The notes under the pieces were generated by a model. The model was not told the DNA's origin. It saw nothing but the letters and a program-made list of their open reading frames with translations, and made no database searches. This document shows, piece after piece, positions 1 to 5,821 of a stretch of 7,261 bases of DNA (the first letter of the stretch is position 1; each line of letters begins with the position of its first letter). Position numbers and translations under genes: made by a program. The DNA comes from JBOGEB01 sp050743125. Its GTDB lineage: Bacteria > Actinomycetota > Nitriliruptoria > Euzebyales > Egibacteraceae. The stretch lies in assembly GCA_050743125.1 (NCBI GenBank), contig JBOGEB010000206.1, forward strand, positions 1-7,261. The letters are read 5' to 3'.

Positions 1-309
1 CTGGGCGACACCGCCCTGGGGAGCCTCGACACATGTGCGGTCATCTTTGGGTCTGGAACGGTGAGACGTCCCGGCGAGCCTCCGTCGGCGACTGGGCGAC
101 ACCGCCCTGGGGAGCCTCGACACATGTGCGGTCATCTTTGGGTCTGGAACGGTGAGACGTCCCGGCGAGCCCCCGTCGGCGACTGGGCGACACCGCCCTG
201 GGGAGCCTCGACACATGTGCGGTCATCTTTGGGTCTGGAACGGTGAGACGTCCCGGCGAGCCTCCGTCGGCGACTGGGCGACACCGCCCTGGGGAGCCTC
301 GACACATGT
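1..309. repeat. 91-bp tandem repeat array, 3.4 copies, running off the left edge
   Basis: Copies start at 1, 92, 183 and 274; the last is partial and ends at 309 after ACATGT. The three full copies differ at one base only (T at 81 and 263, C at 172), so the array is recent or kept uniform. Each unit holds the 8-bp palindrome CACATGTG and a GACGTC site. Because 91 is not a multiple of 3, each copy shifts the reading frame by one. On the minus strand each unit carries a TGA (132-134 in copy 2, 223-225 in copy 3), so three copies stop all three minus frames. The number of copies beyond the window is unknown. There is no spacer/repeat structure as in CRISPR; the whole unit is repeated. Confidence 0.97.
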
Positions 310-1185
310 TCCCAGGCCCTCGAGCCATGCGTCGATGACCGACAGCAGCCGGTCCGGGTCTTCGAGCATCGGGAGGTGGCCCACACCCTCGAGCACGGCG
401 AACGCCCAGTCGGGGCGCATCCGTGCGACCCGCTGGGCGGCGGCGAGGGACGCGAGACGGTCCGCCTCGCCCTGGACGAGCAGCGTGGGCACGCCGATCG
501 TCCGGATCCGCTCAAGGAAGCGCCGCCGGTCGTGCGTGTGGAGCACCACCAGCGACCGCGCGGCCTGAAGATAGGCGGTGTTCGCCCACGGCATCTGGGC
601 GCGCTCCAGGGTGAAGTCGACGAGCGCTTGGACCGCATCCTTCGGTACTCGGTCAGGATCCACGCAGCACAGCCGCAGGCTCTCACGGACCAGGCCCTCG
701 GGTCCCAGCCGACGGCAGCGCTGGCGCAGCAGGAGCGGGCCGAGGCCCGGGACCGAGAGGGCGGCGAACACCCGCACGACCTCGCGATCCGAGTGCAGCC
801 CAGTCGGCGCGGGCACGGAGGGGCACACGAGGATCAGCCCCGCCACCCGCTCGGGATGCGCGGCCGCCTCGAGCATGACGATCGCCCCGCCCATCGAGTT
901 CCCGACGAGGATCGCCGGACCCCCCACGACCTCGTCGAGGAACCGCCCGAGGAGGTGCCGGTTCGCGTGGACGCCCGCGGAGCGGCCGGCCAGCGGCGTG
1001 CGGCCGAAGCCGGGGAGGTCGATCACGAGCACGCGGGCGCGCCGCGCGAGCGTGGGCGTCACCGCGATCCAGTTGAGCGTCGAACCGCCCAGCCCGTGCA
1101 CACAGACGAGCGTCGGACACGCCCGAGGGTCACCGAATTCGGCGTAGTGGACCGGGCCCCCCAGATCGACGGTGCGCAGCTCCAC
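223..1185 (-). CDS. alpha/beta-fold hydrolase with a repeat-derived C-terminal tail
   Basis: Single-domain alpha/beta hydrolase, probably cytoplasmic; the substrate cannot be read from the sequence. Chosen start is GTG at 1185, because AGGAGG lies 6 bases upstream (1192-1197); a GTG at 1215 would add 10 residues but has no such site. Product is 320 aa. In this numbering: oxyanion-loop HGLGG at 30-34, nucleophile elbow GNSMG with Ser97, acid Asp242 in QGEADR, and His270 in GVGHLPMLEDP, so the catalytic triad looks complete. A lid region of about 85 residues lies between the core halves. The fold normally ends soon after the helix with AWLEGL; here about 28 more residues, from GTCVEAPQGG onward, are encoded by the 91-bp repeat, and the TGA stop lies inside copy 3. 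Without the array the native stop would probably lie near 310. MenH-like or meta-cleavage-type hydrolases are possible relatives. Confidence 0.9.
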   Translation of the reverse strand: MELRTVDLGGPVHYAEFGDPRACPTLVCVHGLGGSTLNWIAVTPTLARRARVLVIDLPGFGRTPLAGRSAGVHANRHLLGRFLDEVVGGPAILVGNSMGGAIVMLEAAAHPERVAGLILVCPSVPAPTGLHSDREVVRVFAALSVPGLGPLLLRQRCRRLGPEGLVRESLRLCCVDPDRVPKDAVQALVDFTLERAQMPWANTAYLQAARSLVVLHTHDRRRFLERIRTIGVPTLLVQGEADRLASLAAAQRVARMRPDWAFAVLEGVGHLPMLEDPDRLLSVIDAWLEGLGTCVEAPQGGVAQSPTEARRDVSPFQTQR

Positions 1186-1191
1186 AGCAAG

Positions 1192-1197
1192 CCTCCT
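1192..1197 (-). promoter_or_regulatory. Ribosome binding site deciding the hydrolase start
   Basis: On the minus strand the sequence reads AGGAGG, then 6 bases, then GTG at 1185-1183. This is a near-perfect Shine-Dalgarno site and favours the downstream GTG over the in-frame GTG at 1215. Confidence 0.8.
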
Positions 1198-1341
1198 CGA
1201 GTCCGCGTCCCCCACCAGTGTCGCGTCCCCGCGGCCCCTTGGGTGAAGGATGCGTAAAGGATCCGCGCAACCTGCTGCACGGAGCCTTCACGCGAGCCGC
1301 CGGTGGGACGCAACCCCGATCGAGCCGCTGGGCGCCCACGC

Positions 1342-1347
1342 TACGAT
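1342..1347 (+). promoter_or_regulatory. Putative -10 box for the small ORF at 1360
   Basis: TACGAT lies 12 bases before the ATG at 1360, so transcription would begin only a few bases ahead of the start codon, as in leaderless or near-leaderless actinobacterial messages. No clear -35 is visible at the expected distance. The region between this ORF and the divergent hydrolase (1186-1359) holds nothing else I can name. Confidence 0.4.
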
Positions 1348-1359
1348 GAGCGGCGAAGC

Positions 1360-1518
1360 ATGAGCTCCTTCCTCGAGGCCCGTAAGCCTCTGTTCGACCT
1401 GCTGAACGCCCGCCGCATCGGCGTCGTCCTCTCCGACGAGTTCCAGCTCCACCCCGAGCAGTCCACCGACGCCCTCATCGTCCACCACCGGCAGGCCAAA
1501 GACCTCAACGCCCGCTGA
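1360..1518 (+). CDS. Small hypothetical protein, 52 aa
   Basis: I do not recognise this protein. It starts MSSFLEARKPLF and ends AKDLNAR before TGA. It is soluble-looking with no membrane segment or signal peptide, an acidic/polar middle (LSDEFQLHPEQ) and no cysteines. The choice of ATG 1360 rests on the TACGAT box just upstream; an in-frame GTG at 1303 would add 19 Arg-rich residues that look like read-through of non-coding DNA. The composition is natural for a real small protein, unlike the Arg/Ser/Cys-rich frames to its right. It is divergent from the hydrolase. It could also be the C-terminal remnant of a longer gene. Confidence 0.5.
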   Translation: MSSFLEARKPLFDLLNARRIGVVLSDEFQLHPEQSTDALIVHHRQAKDLNAR

Positions 1519-1594
1519 CCCTCTCGCGCCCCCGGATCTTGCAGCGAGTCAATGGAACTCTACGCTTCGTGTTGCTCCTGTTTGGGGCGTTTGC

Positions 1595-1610
1595 CTCGCC
1601 CCCGGGCGAG
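1595..1610. terminator. Possible hairpin terminator after the small ORF
   Basis: CTCGCCC and GGGCGAG form a 7-bp perfect stem with almost no loop, about 76 bases after the stop at 1518. A loose CATATTT follows a few bases later; there is no true T-run. Weak candidate. Confidence 0.25.
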
Positions 1611-2183
1611 CCTGCATATTTGTGCGGAAGTTGCTCGCTTGCTGGGGAGCGCATCAACCAGGTGCCTCCGACGCGTCCGGAGCCATCACCTCGTTGAGAG
1701 CGCCGGACGCTCCCGAGGGACGGTCAGCGATTCCTCTGGGCCACTGCCTCGGCCAGGTCATGATCACACAGCCCTTGTACGTGTTGCGCTGCACGAGCCC
1801 TACAAGGTGATCAGGGGCCGACGCCTTTCGGCGGATGAGGCGATCGATCCAGGTAGGAGATCGGTCGCGTCGCCATGCTTACCGTGCGGGTGCTTGGCGA
1901 GCCGGTCGCGCTCAGGCCGCTCTGCCGGGAATCTTCTCCAGACCGGGATGCATCCATGACAAACTGGGGCGCCGAAGGAACGCCGAAAGACGATTCCACT
2001 ACAGAGCGAGCCTTGGTCAAGGGCGCAAATGCCTGTCCACTGCTGGTATTCCACCGGACGAGACGCGCTACCCGTTCCAGGGACGTCGGCCAACCGGCTC
2101 GTGGCGGTGCTCGATATGGCCTATCTCGCTCTGCTGCTCGACGTCGAGGTCAACGGCTGTGGACGGCCAGGAGAAGAACGTAT

Positions 2184-2213
2184 TTGCAAACTCTTTCGTG
2201 ACAGGGCTAAGAT
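2184..2213 (+). promoter_or_regulatory. Sigma-70-like promoter for the HTH gene at 2255
   Basis: TTGCAA (2184-2189) and TAAGAT (2208-2213) are separated by 18 bases, predicting a start near 2220 and a leader of about 35 bases. An 8-bp palindrome, GTTCGAAC (2228-2235), lies just downstream of that start and could be an operator; this is inference. Confidence 0.55.
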
Positions 2214-2254
2214 CACCGTAAAGTTGTGTTCGAACCATCAGCGAAAGAGGGGCG

Positions 2255-2818
2255 ATGGCCACGACCGCCGAAACCGCCGTGCGAAGCTATCTCATCGCGT
2301 TGAACGATCCCAGCGCGCTCCGTGACGATGCTCAGCTTGCCGACCTCCAGCGTCGGCTGGCCGAGGCGACCGACACGATCACGCGCCTGGAGCTGCGTCA
2401 GAAGATCATGGAGACCGAGGAGCCTCAGCTTGATCGATACGAGGCTGACTTCCTCACCCACGCAAGGGAGTGGGCTGACCATCACGGCATCTCCCCAAAG
2501 GCATTCCTCGCCGAGGGCGTGGACGTAGCGGTGCTCCGCAGGGCGGGCTTCTCTGTGCCCGGTGCTCGCGGACGCGCGGCCAGCACCTCTCGGGCGCGCA
2601 CCCGTACCCGTTCGCGCGTGACGACCGCCGAGGTGCGTAGCGCCATCCCGAAGGGGACGTTCACGATCAAGCAGCTCCAAGAGCGCAGCGGGGCGTCCCC
2701 CGCAGTCGTGCGTAAAGCAGTGCAAGAGGAGATCACCGAGGGTCGGGTCAAGGAGATGGGAACCGATCCTGACCACCGCGGCCCCGGTCGCGCCCCCGTC
2801 CTGTACGAGCGCGTCTAG
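2255..2818 (+). CDS. Coiled-coil / basic-linker / HTH-like DNA-binding protein, 187 aa
   Basis: Not a family I can name with certainty. ATG 2255 follows GAGGGG (2247-2252) by only two bases, which is close, but no better start exists. Three parts are visible. Residues 22-60 are charged and heptad-like, a probable coiled coil. Residues 61-102 form a compact helical part (EADFLTHAREWADHHG, then VLRRAGF). Residues 103-122 are a basic Gly/Ala/Arg/Ser/Thr linker (ARTRTRSR). Residues 123-187 look like a winged helix: TFTIKQLQERSGASPAVVRK reads as helix-turn-recognition helix, ending in GPGRAPVLYERV, a likely wing and last strand. An oligomerising N-terminus, basic linker and C-terminal DNA-binding domain resemble the layout of H-NS-type nucleoid proteins, though no homology is claimed. 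It has its own promoter and is followed by hairpins, so it is probably monocistronic. Confidence 0.85.
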   Translation: MATTAETAVRSYLIALNDPSALRDDAQLADLQRRLAEATDTITRLELRQKIMETEEPQLDRYEADFLTHAREWADHHGISPKAFLAEGVDVAVLRRAGFSVPGARGRAASTSRARTRTRSRVTTAEVRSAIPKGTFTIKQLQERSGASPAVVRKAVQEEITEGRVKEMGTDPDHRGPGRAPVLYERV

Positions 2819-2845
2819 CCAGCTCAATCGAGGGTCGCCCACCCC

Positions 2846-2884
2846 ACCGGGTCCTGTCCGACAGTATCGGCATCAGGACCCGGT
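2846..2884. terminator. Hairpin 28 bp after the HTH gene, probable terminator
   Basis: ACCGGGTCCTG (2846-2856) pairs perfectly with CAGGACCCGGT (2874-2884). Inside the loop CCGA and TCGG add a further short stem. The sequence after the stem is TGTGGTTTCT, moderately T-rich. Position and stability fit a terminator for the gene ending at 2818. Confidence 0.6.
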
Positions 2885-2905
2885 TGTGGTTTCTGGGGGT
2901 GTCAG

Positions 2906-2955
2906 TGGTCAACCGTCCAGGCGGCCTGGACACCGCCCGCCTGGACGGTTGACCA
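2906..2955. repeat. 19-bp perfect inverted repeat with competing inner hairpin
   Basis: TGGTCAACCGTCCAGGCGG (2906-2924) is the exact reverse complement of 2937-2955, with a 12-base loop. The block CCTGGAC occurs twice (2925-2931 and 2940-2946), so the left-arm GTCCAGG (2915-2921) can pair either with the near copy or with the far arm. It sits between the terminator of the HTH gene and the leader of the sigma-factor gene. It may be a second terminator, an operator or a recombination site. Confidence 0.85.
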
Positions 2956-2991
2956 AGTGCTGCGCTGTGCATTGGCCGGCGCTCCGGCAGA

Positions 2992-3017
2992 CTAGAGGCC
3001 CCAACGGGAAATTCCGT
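2992..3017 (+). promoter_or_regulatory. 26-bp motif shared with 5935-5960
   Basis: The element begins CTAGAGG and ends CGGGAAATTCCGT. The minus strand of 5960-5935 matches 20 of 26 positions without gaps. Here it lies about 170 bp upstream of the sigma-factor start, on the same strand. Its other strand reads GGAAT, 18 bases, GTC, resembling an ECF-type promoter, but no gene lies in that direction. Confidence 0.5.
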
Positions 3018-3116
3018 GTGCACGCCAGTGCCGATCTGCACTCGTCTCGCGAGCGTCGAGTGGGATGCAGACGCATGGAGGACGTCACGGGATTTGTCGG
3101 CGGGTCACCAGATGCT

Positions 3117-3152
3117 TCGAGATCTCGGGGGCGTCTTTGCGCCCCCTCTCGA
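3117..3152 (+). promoter_or_regulatory. Strong leader hairpin upstream of the sigma-factor gene
   Basis: TCGAGA (3117-3122) pairs with TCTCGA (3147-3152), and GGGGGCG (3127-3133) with CGCCCCC (3140-3146); a 4-base bulge lies on the left and the loop is TCTTTG. This 13-bp stem ends 22 bases before the ribosome site and 33 bases before the start codon at 3186. It could affect translation or message stability. Confidence 0.6.
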
Positions 3153-3185
3153 CCGACAGGCCTCGTCGCATGTCGGAGGATTGGA

Positions 3186-3821
3186 GTGCGTTCCTTGCCT
3201 GACCCCCAGCCGGATGGCGAGGCCGCGAGCGAGCCTGCGCTCCCGTTGCGCGCGGTTGCACCCCCCACACTCATGGCGGCCACGACGGAGGAGCTGCTCG
3301 CGCAGGTCGCGAAGGGCGGTCAGGCAGCGTTCGGGCAGCTCTACGACCGCATTGCTGGGAAGGTGTATGGGCTGATCCGGCGCGTGCTGCGTGACCCCGC
3401 GCAGTCCGAGGAGGTCACGCAGGAGGTCCTGCTGGAGATCTGGCGGAGCGCCCCACGCTTCGACTCGGCGCGCGGGACCGCGAACGCCTGGATCATGACC
3501 ATGGCCCACCGGCGCGCGGTCGACCGCGTGCGCAGCGAGCAGGCAGCCCGCGCCCGCGACGACCAGGCCAGCGCCCGCGAGCAGCGCACGGAGGCCTTCG
3601 ACGTCGTGGCGGAAGAGGTTGAGGTCCGGCTGGAGCATCAGCAGGTCCGCGCCGCGCTGGGCCAGCTGACGGACCTCCAGCGCGAGGCCGTCGAGCTCGC
3701 CTACTACGGCGGCCACACGTACCGCGAGGTGGCGGAGCTGCTCGGGGCGCCGCTCGGCACGGTGAAGACCCGTCTGCGGGACGGGCTCATCCGTCTGAGA
3801 GACGCCCTGGGCTTGGGCTGA
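3186..3821 (+). CDS. sigK: ECF RNA polymerase sigma factor, SigK type
   Basis: Group 4 (ECF) sigma factor that would direct RNA polymerase to a stress or envelope regulon. GTG 3186 is chosen because GGAGGA (3175-3180) lies 5 bases upstream; an ATG at 3273 lacks any ribosome site. Product is 211 aa, including a 29-residue Pro/Ala-rich lead before MAATTEELLAQ. Region 2 spans about residues 48-116: FGQLYDRIAG, then DPAQSEEVTQEVLLEIW (core-binding helix) and NAWIMTMAHRRAVDRVR (-10 recognition). Region 4 spans about 154-209: LTDLQREAVELAYYGGHTY, then EVAELLGAPLGTVKTRLRDG, the -35-binding helix-turn-helix. These match SigK-like factors closely. Such genes are usually followed by an anti-sigma gene (rskA); none is here, the next gene being the convergent pckA. 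The leader carries a strong hairpin. Confidence 0.9.
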   Translation: MRSLPDPQPDGEAASEPALPLRAVAPPTLMAATTEELLAQVAKGGQAAFGQLYDRIAGKVYGLIRRVLRDPAQSEEVTQEVLLEIWRSAPRFDSARGTANAWIMTMAHRRAVDRVRSEQAARARDDQASAREQRTEAFDVVAEEVEVRLEHQQVRAALGQLTDLQREAVELAYYGGHTYREVAELLGAPLGTVKTRLRDGLIRLRDALGLG

Positions 3822-4013
3822 GAACGTGTTTGAGAATCGCGGCCTTGCCCGGTGGGCGAAGCGAAGCGGAGCGGTTCGGCGGTCGTCTATGGGGGACTCC
3901 CCCAGCCCCTTGCCGCCGAAACCGCCGATCGCACCAACCTCCCCCACCCGCCCCAAAGAAGCGGAACCCGACGCGACGCGACCCCCACAAACAATGCTCA
4001 AACACGCTCTGAG
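3818..4013. repeat. 196-bp element with inverted-repeat ends between convergent genes
   Basis: The left end 3818-3837 (core CGTGTTTGAG) matches the reverse complement of the right end 3994-4013 at 17 of 20 positions. The left end overlaps the sigma-factor stop codon. The interior is also self-complementary: a GGTTCGGCGG block near 3873 faces CCGCCGAAACC near 3921, with a central TGGGGG-ACT-CCCCCA hairpin (3890-3904). No open frame inside looks real. It may be a MITE-like element or a large foldback acting as a two-way terminator for sigK and pckA. Confidence 0.65.
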
Positions 4014-4027
4014 AGAACCTTCACGAG

Positions 4028-4049
4028 GGAGCGGCCGAAACCGCGCTCC
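4028..4049 (-). terminator. Possible terminator hairpin after pckA
   Basis: GGAGCG (4028-4033) pairs with CGCTCC (4044-4049), extended by a G-C pair past a bulge, with a loop around CCGAAA. On the minus strand it begins 26 bases after the pckA stop. No T-run follows, so this is only a candidate. Confidence 0.4.
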
Positions 4050-4075
4050 GCGCTGCGCACGACTGGCCGCCGACG

Positions 4076-5620
4076 CTACTCGAGGGCCTCGACGTAGCTC
4101 TGCTCCAGCCCGGGGTGCTTCTTCAGGTACGCAGTCCGCTCGGCCTTCAGGGCCTGGACTGCGTGGCGGTACTCATCAGCTCGACCCAGCCGCTCGTAGA
4201 GCCGCCGGGGCTGGAGCAGCTCCAGGTCGTCGAAATCCGGCACCGACGTGGCGGCGAGATACCCGAAGTCCGGGTCGGTCTCCCAGAAGATCGTCCCTTC
4301 GGCGATCGCCTTCACGATCGCGGAGGTGTGCCGGATGCTCACCTTCTTCGACCCGGAGACGTCCTCGCCGCCGCCCACCCGCCCGGTCGACAGGACATAG
4401 ACCTCGAAGTCGTAGTCGATCGAATCGAGCAACTCGCCCAGGCGGTTGCCCTGCATGTAGTCGAACTGCATGAAGAAGGGGTTCGTACCGGGCACGCGCA
4501 GCGACTTGCCGGCCTCCTGCGCGCCGCCGGCCGAGGTCCCTTTCGTCTCGCCGAGCATGAAGTACGCGACCGCCTGGTCCTTCGACGCCATCCTGGCGAC
4601 CGCAGGGACGATCGTCTCGTTTCGGTTCAGGATGAGGAGGACGTCGGCCCTGCTGAGCTTGCGTGGGTCGTAGTGCTCGATCATCCGCAGCTCGAACGTG
4701 CCACGCCCGTTCGCGGTGTAGCTCGCGTCGGAGAAGTCGACCTTTCCACGCTGATCGACCGCGACGTTTTCCAACCACCCGTGCGGGGTGGTGAGCGCGT
4801 TGTAGATCGTCGGCTCGTCACGTGGGTCGAGCCCGAACGTCTTCGCGAAGCAGCCGTCCTCGGTTGAGTAGACCTCACCGCCGGGCAACAGCACAACGAA
4901 GTCGTCCTGAACCGGCAGCGAGTTGTTCTGGCGTGTGAACGTCGTCGTGGTCTTGCCCGTTCCGGACAGGCCGACGATCAACACGACCTTGTCGCCTCCC
5001 CGGGTCGGGATCACCTTGGCGCCCGCGTGCATCGCAAGCCCACCACGCTCGTAAACCCATTCGTTCCACATCCGCAAGCCGCCCATCTTGCTCTCACCAA
5101 AGTAGTCAGCGTTGCACACGCGGGTGACCCATCCCTCCAGGTCGATCGCGATCAACCGCTCGTCGGGATACCCCTGCGCGCGAAAGTTGGGTGTGTAGAT
5201 GACGGTGAACGCGTCCTCCTCACGCCACCCGTCGTCCTTTGGGTAGTAGAGCTGCTGCTGCATCGCGGGGATGTTCGCGTTGGCCCGCTCGACGTAGACC
5301 CTCGCGGGAACCTTCGTCGGCGAGTTCTCCGGCCCGATATAGCCCTCGACGAGGATCATGTCGCAGCCCGCGATATAGGCGTCCTGCTTCGCGGCGGCGG
5401 CATCGTAGTCCGCGCGCGACATCGTCTGCTTCGACGTCCGTCCAGGATCGTCGGTCACAATGAACGTCGACCCGCCCGAGCGTGCCGTCACCCGAGTCTT
5501 CACGTGCCAGTTATTGAACTCGGTGAGCTGGGCGTTGGGCATCCGCGCCACCATCGCCCTCAACTCGTCCTGCGTCGGGTTGACGGCGATCGACTTTGCC
5601 TTGGGAAGCGTGATCGTCAC
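4076..5620 (-). CDS. pckA: Phosphoenolpyruvate carboxykinase (ATP)
   Basis: Cytosolic enzyme converting oxaloacetate and ATP to PEP, CO2 and ADP, the entry step of gluconeogenesis (EC 4.1.1.49). GTG 5620 is chosen: AGGAG lies 10 bases upstream; a longer frame to 5716 would add 32 unlikely residues. Product is 514 aa, slightly short for the family (usually about 520-540). In this numbering: DYFGESKMGG at 172-181 with Lys178 and GLAMHAGAKV with His198 correspond to the Mn-binding Lys and His region; GLSGTGKTT at 217-225 is the phosphate-binding loop; Asp239-Asp240 are the kinase-2 acids; EDGCFAK is the family EGGCYAK-like motif; EPTIYNAL and LENV follow; Arg306 in NGRGTF fits the substrate arginine. 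The kinase-2 surroundings (LPVQDDFV) differ from the enterobacterial LIGDDEH form, suggesting a divergent branch. It is convergent with sigK and probably monocistronic. Confidence 0.93.
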   Translation of the reverse strand: MTITLPKAKSIAVNPTQDELRAMVARMPNAQLTEFNNWHVKTRVTARSGGSTFIVTDDPGRTSKQTMSRADYDAAAAKQDAYIAGCDMILVEGYIGPENSPTKVPARVYVERANANIPAMQQQLYYPKDDGWREEDAFTVIYTPNFRAQGYPDERLIAIDLEGWVTRVCNADYFGESKMGGLRMWNEWVYERGGLAMHAGAKVIPTRGGDKVVLIVGLSGTGKTTTTFTRQNNSLPVQDDFVVLLPGGEVYSTEDGCFAKTFGLDPRDEPTIYNALTTPHGWLENVAVDQRGKVDFSDASYTANGRGTFELRMIEHYDPRKLSRADVLLILNRNETIVPAVARMASKDQAVAYFMLGETKGTSAGGAQEAGKSLRVPGTNPFFMQFDYMQGNRLGELLDSIDYDFEVYVLSTGRVGGGEDVSGSKKVSIRHTSAIVKAIAEGTIFWETDPDFGYLAATSVPDFDDLELLQPRRLYERLGRADEYRHAVQALKAERTAYLKKHPGLEQSYVEALE

Positions 5621-5715
5621 GGTACTCAGGCTCCTGTTCTCCCAAGGGGAAGTTTGATGCGGTCGCGCCGCCCAGGCCGCGACGAAGCAGTGGTTCCCGC
5701 AGCGTTCGATGCACA

Positions 5716-5743
5716 ATCCTACGCCCGAACAGGGCGATCGCCC
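5716..5743 (-). promoter_or_regulatory. Putative pckA promoter with overlapping palindrome
   Basis: On the minus strand TAGGAT (5721-5716) is a plausible -10, placing the start near 5709 and giving a leader of about 90 bases. The 12-bp palindrome GGGCGATCGCCC (5732-5743) covers the expected -35 position, where no good TTGACA match exists. A regulator bound there could activate or block pckA; this is inference from position alone. Confidence 0.4.
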
Positions 5744-5784
5744 CAGCCCACGAGTCGGAACGGGTGAGGCGGTGGCGTGCGAGT

Positions 5785-5798
5785 GCGGAGCGCTCCGC
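5785..5798. repeat. 14-bp perfect palindrome
   Basis: GCGGAGCGCTCCGC is fully self-complementary. It lies between the putative pckA promoter and the 33-bp repeat and might be an operator or part of a larger foldback. Confidence 0.5.
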
Positions 5799-5821
5799 CT
5801 TGCGCGGCGGGCCCAGTCGCA

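Larger units (their letters stand above)
1519..2254. other. Gene-poor stretch of 736 bp, no convincing gene
   Basis: Several overlapping open frames of 60-135 codons exist on both strands, but all are rich in Arg, Ser and Cys, none shows a domain I recognise, and none has a well-placed ribosome site. The stretch looks somewhat lower in GC than its neighbours. It contains a GC-rich hairpin at 1595-1610, an 8-bp inverted repeat (GCGTCCGG 1673-1680 with CCGGACGC 1703-1710), and at its right end the promoter of the gene at 2255. It may be eroded coding DNA or an RNA-rich region; no tRNA or rRNA signature is visible. Confidence 0.5.

Noticed and set aside
1..309. CRISPR array
   Set aside because: The full 91-bp unit is repeated with no variable spacers; length and structure do not fit.
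376..1257. Long plus-strand open frame (293 codons) across the hydrolase gene
   Set aside because: It is the antisense of the hydrolase; the product is Arg/His/Pro-rich with no domain, while the minus strand shows a full catalytic triad and an AGGAGG site.
1875..2201. Frame starting MLTVRVLGEPVALR, reminiscent of the start of SARP/BTAD regulators
   Set aside because: The likeness ends after about 14 residues; the rest is Arg-rich and the only purine-rich site is 14 bases from the ATG.
2226..2237. LexA box or tRNA T-loop suggested by GTTCGAACC
   Set aside because: The actinobacterial SOS box needs spaced GAAC/GTTC half-sites, and no tRNA arms flank the motif.
2886..3185. N-terminal extension of the sigma factor (open frame back to 2886)
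   Set aside because: It would read through the 19-bp inverted repeat and the leader hairpin; GTG 3186 has a strong ribosome site and gives a normal length.
3105..4001. Minus-strand frame of 298 codons over sigK
   Set aside because: Shadow of the sigma factor; the composition is that of an antisense frame and no ribosome site supports it.
4115..5767. Plus-strand open frames antisense to pckA (250 and 246 codons)
   Set aside because: High-GC shadow frames; pckA on the other strand is complete with all family motifs.
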